Positions 56,641 to 64,000 of a stretch of DNA of 64,000 bases are shown one piece after another. The stretch comes from Rhyzopertha dominica (Eukaryota > Arthropoda > Insecta > Coleoptera > Bostrichidae): NCBI GenBank assembly GCA_025024175.1, contig QCXZ01000138.1, positions 49,199,092-49,263,091 of the forward strand, written 5' to 3'. The notes beneath the pieces are model-generated. The model was not told the DNA's origin and searched no databases. It saw only the letters and a list, made by a program, of their open reading frames with translations. Numbering within the stretch: position 1 is the first letter of the stretch; each line of letters starts with the position of its first letter. The position numbers and the translations under genes were made by a program.

Positions 56641-58830
56641 ACCTTAGAAAGTAATAAAAACCATAGCCGTGAAATATACTAAGAAAGGTAATTTTTCCCT
56701 ATAAAATGGCCAGATTCAAAAACCAAGATGTTCAGCGAAAAAATAAAAAAAATAATAAGGAAAGCTTGATAAAATCATTTATAAGTTTTACTTCAATTTG
56801 TTTTTGGCCAAACAATAGGTATTACTTTTCTGTTGCATTTGTTGAAAACCAAAATTTGATATCTACATTAGTAAGGATGCTAGAGTGTCAGAACTTTATG
56901 AAATGTGAAATGTACTCGATCAGGGTGATTTATGATGCTTAAACCGCAACGCAGTAGGTGGTAGTCCTAAACCCTCCCTATCGGACGAAATTACCTGAAA
57001 TGCTTTACACTGTATTTGTAAGAATTGCAAACATCCCCACTGTTTGCGGTTGTATAGGTACATAATATCACATATAAAATTCAGACCCAAAAGAATATGG
57101 GAATTAATTGAATTTAATTTCTACATTGCGCTCAATGTTCGTACGTTTTTCGGGATTCTGTCTTGTTTTAGTTTTATTATATTACAGCCAATGGAGAATT
57201 TGAAAATAAGGACGATGTCAGTTCAAATCTGCGGTCTTTTTATTGACCAATTTTTAAATTCCTTAGAAGCTTCACGGGGTGGTGTCATAGGTACAAAAAC
57301 AATATTGCTTTCAAATTGGAGATGTCTATCGACCAAGCAATTTTTTTTTGCAAAAAAGAGAAAATTATTCGTACAATATAAATCGCAAACAGGATTGGTA
57401 TTAACAGATTCAGGGACAATTAAGGACACTGCTGTAAAAAGAACGCAGCTCCGCATTCAACACTTTTAAGAAAAACGGAAAGTAGCTAGTTTGGTTATTT
57501 ACTAACAATTGACAAAAAGTTACAGTAAGAAAATTTGTGTTTCTCAGAACAAATTAATTTTTCTTCGTTTTCTCAAAACTCTGTTTTTGTGACATCCGCC
57601 TTTCCTGCATATTGCGATTCGTTTGTAAAGTTCAATTTTCTTGATATCAAATTAGTGCTTTTGGGAAACTAATGTACCTTATTCAAGAACCACATATACT
57701 TTTTAAAGTGATCAAAATCTAGTCAAAAAAACCTATAAAATTTTCGTACGCCATATTTGAATAGTTGTTCGTTTGTTTGTAGACATTACTGGCAAGTTTT
57801 CGATTTGTGTGAATTGATTATGCGTTAATGTTAAAAATGACATATTTGTGAACTTTTATTTTTTAAGCATTCTGTGAGACTCCATTTGTCTAAGCACGAT
57901 CTCGAAGAGTTTCTGTGCAACACCAACGATGGTTCAGCTTGTGTATAGGGTATCCGAAAAAAAACGGTAGCGTTTATAGGAAAAAATCTCGCCATGCTTG
58001 CTACTTCAGGAAATCCCTCTTATGTGATCTATAACGAACAAACAATCTTCTTCTCTTCAGTTATTAACTGTTTGAAACAAATTGACAATAATTTCCATTG
58101 GAAATAATTTTGCGTCCTGAATGTACATTATGATACCACGAACCACCATATTTAGCTGATAAATTTTGCTTTAGAAAAGGTTTTCCTTAATTTCTTGCAG
58201 GTTCTGATTTATATGTCCATTGTATTACGTTTCAGGACGCTCCGTTTTTTTTTCAGAAAGTGTGCATAGACATAAGTTTTGAAATCGTAAGCTTTTAGTA
58301 ACAAACTATTAACTTTTGCAGATAGTATGAAACTAATTTTCAATATGTAGTGAAAATTAAGTAGTTTTTTTGTTAATAACTCAGTAAACAATTAAGATAT
58401 ATGTTAAAGATAATTGAGTAAAGAACATGATGCAAAATACAAAAATTTCAAATTATTGTTAACTAAATTAAGATCTTTATAGTGGGTCTTCACCCATATT
58501 TTTTAAGTGACTTGAAGCAACTTGTGCTGCCGTGCTGTTGGAAGATGTTTTAATGACCACAAAACAGGTACAAGCTACCAGGTAGCTTGACTAGCTTAAT
58601 TAAATTTCAAGTTACATATTTCCTTAAACGCTCTTAAAATTCGTTCAAATAATTTTTAATGATAACTTTTCAAATCATTTATTACAAAAATTATACCTAC
58701 TGTAAATATTTAGAAAATTGAGGTTTTCTTTTAACTTCATTCATGTTGAAGGAGCCAAAATTTGGTATTCTCTTAGGTCCGTTGGTTCTGTATCACTTAG
58801 TATATCTAAATTGCTTTCCTCTCATGGGAT
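56641..58830. other. No gene recognised; two unassigned ORFs
   Basis: The ORFs at 56,706-56,942 (plus), 57,044-57,469 (plus) and 57,223-57,456 (minus) have no motif I recognise. The last two overlap antisense, so at most one could be real. If PLE sequence continues between the motif A scrap (56.5 kb) and the GIY-YIG scrap (58.8 kb) it is too decayed to read. Confidence 0.3.
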
Positions 58831-58832
58831 AA

Positions 58833-59040
58833 TTGTTGGATTTTCTACAACAGGCAGTGTTTTCCCGCTTTACTCGCCATAAAGACAAAATTCTAGTTTT
58901 GAATTATTCGGGAGTACATAGTTTTTCTTGTAATGATTGTCATTCCATTTATGAGTATATTGGCCAAACGGGAAGATCATTTTCAATTAAAGACAATGAA
59001 CATCTAAAACAATATAAGAAATATAAAAATACGATATAGT
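58833..59040 (+). pseudogene. Penelope-like element GIY-YIG endonuclease fragment
   Basis: The reading includes NYSGVHSFSCNDCHSIYEY, then IGQTGRSFSIKDNEHLKQY. This is the PLE GIY-YIG core with its Cys pair (CNDC), an intact YIGQTGRS and the following His. GIY is GVH and the catalytic Arg position reads Lys. About 320 bp further on is a degraded hammerhead-like motif at 59,361, in the same order as in the 53.9 kb copy. Confidence 0.82.
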
Positions 59041-59354
59041 TACCACAAATTATTCGTTAACAAATCATTTATTGTAATTTAAACACACTGCCTCTTTAAA
59101 TAATTTAAATTCTTTACATTTTTGTAACAATTCCTCAACATTCAATTTTGAGAATATACAAAATTATAGGTAGCTGTAATTTTGTAATTTTGAATAATTT
59201 TCGTAAAATTAGGTGTCCTATTCTAAATCCATTATTTAATCATTGATTTCATGTTTATGTTTTTAGCATGCAGGCTACTTTTTGTTTCATGTGAAGACTG
59301 CTTGTTTTAAATTTGACAACGTAACTTTTAATGTAATATCTTCTGTAATTGTAT

Positions 59355-59400
59355 CAGGCACCGAGGATGGCTAGTAGTAGCTCAAAGCATTTTGTTGAAC
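59355..59400 (+). ncRNA. Degraded hammerhead-like motif downstream of PLE
   Basis: CCGAGGAT, then hairpin GCTA/TAGC (loop GTAG), then CAAAGC where GAAAC is expected. One box change and the loss of G before AAA make it inactive. Its value is positional: same strand and 3' side of a recognisable PLE GIY-YIG fragment. Confidence 0.4.
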
Positions 59401-60394
59401 AGGTTGGACTTGGTGGAATTTCATTTATAAAAAGTAAAATAACTAAATATCTACTTTGAACAAATGGACCAATTTACAATATTTTATCGTATTTAGAAAT
59501 ATTGTGTTTTTTTTAATTTTATAATTATATATATAATTATAATTATAAAATTTTATTATTCTAAAAATCACAAATCAACGATATTCTATAATTATTACCT
59601 AACATTCTTTGTAACAGTTTAGACACGCTATCACCCCGTTGCTATTCAGTCAACTTCCAGTTTATCCCTCAGGCAGCTTTTTAAATTCATCCCTTGCCTC
59701 GTCTAAAGAAGGGACACTTTAAATAAAAAGGAGAATGCCCTGTCATTATAACCAGATCCACATATCGTGCCTGGAATACAGCCCCTTACTCGAAAAAAAC
59801 ATCTGGGATGCCTTAAACATTAATACGATATGGGTAGCAGACAGTGAATTATCATTTTTATGAAATGGAATATTACAATTACCTTCTAAGGGTACCAGGA
59901 TACTATCTACTTTGAGTAAGTGATGCATATTCAACAAACTTCTGAGGAGCATCAATCAGTGCAAGGCATCTGAATGGTTTCAAAGCCAAAGTTGGAGCGC
60001 GGAACACATTTCAGGTATTGCGGCAGGAAAATTGCTAGAGGAACCTCGCTTAGTACATCGTAAAGGTAAACAGTGGTTTATAGCTACCCTGGGAGAAATT
60101 ACACGAACAAACGACGCTATACAAATTTATAGAAGGCATTCAACGCATACAAAATCTAATGTAATTACTCCTGGGAGGGCNAACGTGTGCATTTAGTTAA
60201 CGAGATTCATAAAATTGAATTGCAGCCTCAGAATATAGTTGTGGAATTGTAGATAGAAGTCAAATCAATTGTNAATTTTTACTTATAATGGGGACATTTT
60301 TTCGTGAAAAACTATTAGAGTGGCTACTGAATTTACTGACTGACTAATACTTGTTTTACACCAAAATTTGTATTAATAATCACGCAAATATACT
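59401..60394. other. No gene recognised; AT palindromic tract
   Basis: 59,520-59,552 is a dense ATAATTATA palindromic tract. A plus-strand open stretch at 60,030-60,170 (HRKGKQWFIATLGEITRTND...) looks like former coding sequence, but I cannot assign it. Ns at 60,181 and 60,273. Confidence 0.3.
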
Positions 60395-60474
60395 TCTGCC
60401 CGCTATGACCAGGAATCGAACCCGGTACCTTTAGATTGTTAGTCAGATGTGCTAACACTGCACCACCAAAGCCC
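60395..60474 (-). ncRNA. tRNA-derived SINE head (tRNA-Val-like)
   Basis: The minus strand reads GCTTTGGTGGTGCAGTGTTA..., an A-box-like start, an anticodon region CTAACAA (AAC, valine-type), then GGGTTCGATTCC, a clean B box. The anticodon stem is imperfect (about 3 of 5 pairs) and the acceptor does not close, so a SINE or tRNA pseudogene is more likely than a working tRNA. The body probably continues toward about 60,240. Confidence 0.55.
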
Positions 60475-60603
60475 TATTCAAATTCCAGGTCAAAGTGGCA
60501 TATATATGTCAAAGTATATCTGTAATGCTACTCTAAAGATCTTTACAAATTAAAATGTACAAGTAAACTATTGACACTTTTAAGGATATCGGTTGTACAT
60601 ATA

Positions 60604-62740
60604 CAGGGTGATTCATTAAAAATGGGCAATCTCTGAACTGGAGATACTACACACCAAAATATGGTGATTGATCCTAACATGCCTTATGCAAATGTTTCAG
60701 GTTTACGAGATACATGGTGTTCAAGGTTGGAATTTTAATTTGAAATTTTGTGATTTTATGCAGTATCGTCTGGAAACTTGGCAATTTAATGCTAAATTTA
60801 ACACTATGTATACAGGGTGTTAGTTACAACCTGTTGCTTAAGTAAATTACAACATATCTTTTTTGCCTAACGAGTTATGGCTAAAATGACTAGAAAATCT
60901 AAGAGGTAGTTCCATTTTCAATAGAAAAGGCACTGTTGTTTACGTCATGTAACTATCAGTTTTTGAGGTATTTGCATTTTAAACATTCAGTGTAAAGACT
61001 CCTAAGCCACCGTTATTACTTTGACTTTTTTTCAAGTATGCTTGTGTCAGCACCTATCAATTTTTCGTGTAAAGAAATATTTGACAATTTTACGGTCACT
61101 AAGTAAGAGTGTTTAATGTATTTTTCTAATTTACTTAGTATTATTTGTAGTACAAATTCTAAAATAAGAAAATGCCACGACATAATGAATTTTCTAACAG
61201 TGAAATGCGTGATATGATTTGTGTTTTTGCTCAGTCAAATTATAGTGGACTTGGTGCAGCCAGAAGGTATTTAGAATTATACCCAAATCGAAGACGACCC
61301 AATCATAAACTGTTCAGACATATTTACGTCCGCCTAAGCGAAACAGGGCGTTTTTGTCCTAAACGCTTAAATCGTGCTAGAAAAACTGTCAACGTCGATG
61401 ATGAAAACGAGGTTTTAGTTCGTATTTCGGAAAATCCAGATACCAGTACTCGTCGGTTGAGTGCGGCAACAGGAATAAGCCAATCGTCTATCTAGAGAAT
61501 TTTAAAGAAAGAAAATCTCCATCCATATCACTATACCCCTGTCGAAAATTTGTTACCTCAAGATTTACCAGTTCGCCTACAGTTTGCTCAATTTATCCTA
61601 GGTAAACAAACCGAGAACCAGGATTTTCTTAATAACCACTTTTTTACCTATTAGGCGACGTTTACTAAGCGAGGTGTTTTAATTGGAAAAACAATCATTT
61701 GTGGGACTCAGAAAACCTACATGCTCTAAAGGAACGACATTTTCAGCATGAATTCAAGGTAAATATTTGGTGTAGTTTGATATCTGTTTTTTTTATTCGT
61801 TCTTTTGAACTTCCTCCTAATCCGAACAGGCCCCTATGTTTAAACTTCCTTGAACAAAATTTAAACACCCTACTAGAAGATGCCCGACTAGCCATAAGGC
61901 GGAACATGTGGTTTATGCAAGACGGGGCACCGCCACATTTTTTTCTGCCAGTACGCCAATACCAGAATGAACATTTTCCTCACCGGTGTATTGGGCGTGG
62001 CAGTGAATTTGTTTGCCTACCTAGAAGTCCAGATATCAACCCTCTAGACTTCTCAATATGGTCACAAATGAAGGACATGGTTTATAAAGAAACAATTAAT
62101 TCCAGCGAAGAATTACGATAGAAAATTCAAGAAGCTGCTAATATTATTAAAAGTAATCGACAAATGTTATTTATAATTCAAAGATCTTTAAGCATTCGCC
62201 TTACAAAGTATATTGAAATGGAAGGCGGTTATTTTGAGCATTTATTTTGAGGTTTTCTTTTATTACTGTTACTGATTGTTATTTGTTGCATTTACTGTTG
62301 TTACCCGCATTGTAGTAATTTAAAAGAATAAATTCATTTTACAACAAACAAAATTCATTAAATGTTTAAAATGCAAAAAACTCAAAAACTGATAGAGTTA
62401 CATGAAATAAACAAGAGTGGCTTTTTTACTGAAAATTTAAGTGACTTTTAGATTTTCAAGTCATTTTAGCCATAACTCATTAGGCAAAAAATATATATGT
62501 TGTAATCTACTTAAGTAACAGGGTATTCTTTTGTCAAAACACATAAAGTTGAAAATTTTCCAGACGATACTGCTTAAAATCACAAAATTATTGAGAAATT
62601 TCGAGTTAAAATTCCAACTTTGAACACCCTGTATCTCGTAAACCTGCAACATTTGTATACGGCATGTTAAGCTCAATCACCATATTTTGGTGCGTAGTAT
62701 ATCCAGTTCAGAGATTGTCCCTTCTTAATCAATCACCCTG
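60604..62740 (+). mobile_element. D41D-type element with ~370-bp terminal inverted repeats
   Basis: The left arm (60,604-60,990) and right arm (62,355-62,740) are inverted copies. Shared blocks include CAATCTCTGAACTGGA, CACCAAAATATGGTGATTGA, GCAGTATCGTCTGGAAA and GAGTTATGGCTAAAATGACT. Identity is roughly 80-85% by eye with small indels. TA flanks both ends (60,602-60,603 and 62,741-62,742). The transposase gene sits between, same strand. Such arms are over ten times longer than in mariner. Confidence 0.92.
61172..62250 (+). pseudogene. Transposase with D-D41-D spacing, stops at the active site
   Basis: ATG at 61,172 starts MPRHNEFSNSEMRDMICVF, a helix-turn-helix half, then LVRISENPDTSTRRLSAATG. 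A stop at 61,493 follows ISQSSI. After ENLHPYHY the first catalytic site reads TY-stop-ATF where TDEATF is expected, so the first Asp and the Glu are lost. A frameshift follows (FNWKNNHLWDSENLHALKER). VNIWCSLIS continues, then FMQDGAPPH (second Asp) and LPRSPDINPLDFSIW (third), 41 residues apart. The C-terminus ends GGYFEHLF-stop at about 62,250. It belongs with the 39.5-40.9 kb element by motif and spacing. Confidence 0.9.
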
Positions 62741-62742
62741 TA

Positions 62743-64000
62743 TATTAATTGCATACTACCTTAGGGCCGAAAAGTTTTTTTCTTTAAATGAATTTTCAAA
62801 AAACTGTTACCATTAATGGAAGGACTGACAGCCGTTATTATTTGTATCCTTCCAAAATTAATTGAAAAATTCCCCAGATTTGCTAAAAAGACGNACCATG
62901 GCATTAATGCAGGAGAAAGTTTAACTAAAATGCAACTTTTAGATGGTGCAAATCGACACAAAACTGCGAAAAAAGGTATGTTAGTAATAGATGAACTACC
63001 TTATAATCGTGAACACAATCTGACTGAGCATGTGTGGTTAACTGCCAAAAATTACTACGACCAATACAGGTTTGGTGACGAAGCAGTGAAATAAATGTGA
63101 GGAGAAGCTCTTTTAACAATTACTCCCGGAATGGCCAGACCTACCTATGATTATTTTTTTACGTTCTCAATATCCGATTATCATCTTGTTTTTAATGGTT
63201 TCCTTACGTTACCCCAAAAACCTAAATACCAAAGTTTATTGAAATATAATGATTATTAATGGGTCTTCTTGTTTCTGTCAGTCAGTACCCATTATTTGTG
63301 TCCAACAAAATAAAATGCATGTCGTCAATAACCTATATCTGATAGCGAGATAGCGTGTTGCACAAAACCTAGCTGTTGTTCAGTCTAATCGAATTCTGGT
63401 ATGTACACGGCTTGAATGGATTCTATTGTGTGAAACAAGTGTGTAGTTTCCCACACAATAGACTTAACAGCAAATTTCCAAACCGTCGTAGTTTTTCAGG
63501 AAACCATGCGCTGCAGCGAACAATTCAACTGGGAAGCATCCGGAACATGATACATGTCGCATGCATGTAATGATCAATCTCTGCAGATAAGCGTCAAGAC
63601 ATGCCCGCTCGTGTTATGGACTTGTGCATTAGTGTAGCAAACTAATTTGCAACTGCTCCAACATTTACGATTCGAGTAAACTAGCAAGCAGTAATGCAGT
63701 ATGACAGAACTATTGCCAAGCGGTCATTAATCAAGAACTGCTGTGGGGAGTTGCCATCTGAGATGTTTGATGAGAAGTCGTGGCTTTGTACTGCAATTGG
63801 ATAAACTTCGTGTCATTTACAGCGCATCGTATCGATTCTATTATATGTCATACACATTATCGCCGCACCACTAAGGTATTACGATGTTTAAACACTGGTT
63901 TAAGCAAAGGGGGTAACCATTATTACAAACCACATTACAAGATTTCAGTAGATTACAAGGAGATTCGTGTAATCATTAAGGATTCGTGAATCCTACTAGA
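62743..64000. other. Unassigned open region and AT-rich end
   Basis: A plus ORF at 62,816-63,094 (92 codons, ELPYNREHNLTEHVWLTA within) followed by LLTITPGMARPTYDYF in another frame has a coding feel but no family I recognise. It contains one N at 62,894. The rest to 64,000 has no gene or repeat that I can support. Confidence 0.3.

Noticed and set aside
57044..57469. 141-codon plus ORF and its antisense partner as genes
   Set aside because: No known domain on either strand. The two frames exclude each other and there is no supporting context.
60395..60474. Functional tRNA-Val gene
   Set aside because: The anticodon stem pairs poorly and the acceptor stem does not close. SINE or pseudogene is more likely.

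Overview
This looks like about 64 kb of an AT-rich insect genome; a beetle or another insect with a repeat-rich genome would fit. There is no bacterial or viral gene organisation. What can be recognised is almost entirely decayed transposable elements (TEs), separated by AT-rich filler and by islands of more balanced, non-TE sequence that look like host intergenic or intronic DNA. No complete host gene is visible. The only plausible host coding feature is a short first coding exon on the minus strand near 30.3 kb, with a consensus splice donor and a GC-rich upstream region. Taxon and host identity are inferences from TE content and composition.

Layout. 0-2.6 kb: Jockey/CR1-type non-LTR retrotransposon (minus). 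3.6, 4.6-5.3 and 7.9-8.8 kb: further non-LTR reverse-transcriptase (RT) fragments (minus), the last two RTE-like and heavily frameshifted. 10.9-12.2 kb: a full-length but dead mariner (D34D) with TIRs and TA duplications. 13.3-13.8 kb: Penelope-like element (PLE) C-terminus with GIY-YIG domain. 14.9-15.4 kb: mariner-type MITE. 20.4 kb: RT fragment. 23.0-24.2 kb: IS630/Tc1/mariner-type element. 27.5-30.2 kb: Mutator-like element (FLYWCH + MULE transposase, introns, subterminal repeats, inserted MITE). 30.3-30.8 kb: candidate host exon and upstream region. 30.8-31.9 kb: Ty3/gypsy integrase end with polypurine tract and LTR start. 31.9-33.2 kb: non-LTR RT with a (TTA)n tail. 33.4-33.9, 36-37.6, 39.5-40.9 and 60.6-62.7 kb: members of a transposase group whose catalytic spacing, where countable, is D-D41-D; two of them have terminal inverted repeats over 300 bp. 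43.1-44.2 kb: RTE-like endonuclease and linker. 45.3-46.2 kb: PLE RT. 47.3-48.3 kb: THAP-domain (P-element-like) element. 49.6-50.5 kb: hAT element with 8-bp target duplication and BED-finger remnant. 51.75-53.6 kb: nearly complete Jockey/CR1-like pol. 53.8-55.9 kb: PLE C-terminal tail inside a ~975-bp tandem duplication. 56.5 and 58.8 kb: more PLE fragments. 60.4 kb: tRNA-derived SINE.

Most interesting thread: several PLE remnants end in a short structured motif resembling a hammerhead ribozyme (CUGANGA-like box, helix II hairpin, GAAA, short helix III, cleavage triplet, closing helix I). It occurs at 5.6, 9.8, 54.15, 55.13 and 59.36 kb, with an inverted partial copy at 53.82 kb. Hammerhead ribozymes are known in Penelope-like elements. 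The copies here share one extra nucleotide before helix II, so activity is uncertain. Other highlights are the long-TIR D41D elements, the MULE with repeated subterminal motifs, the P-like THAP exon, and a perfect 19-bp hairpin at 10.66 kb.

All calls come from reading translations and repeats by eye. Domain names rest on motif resemblance and no database search was run.
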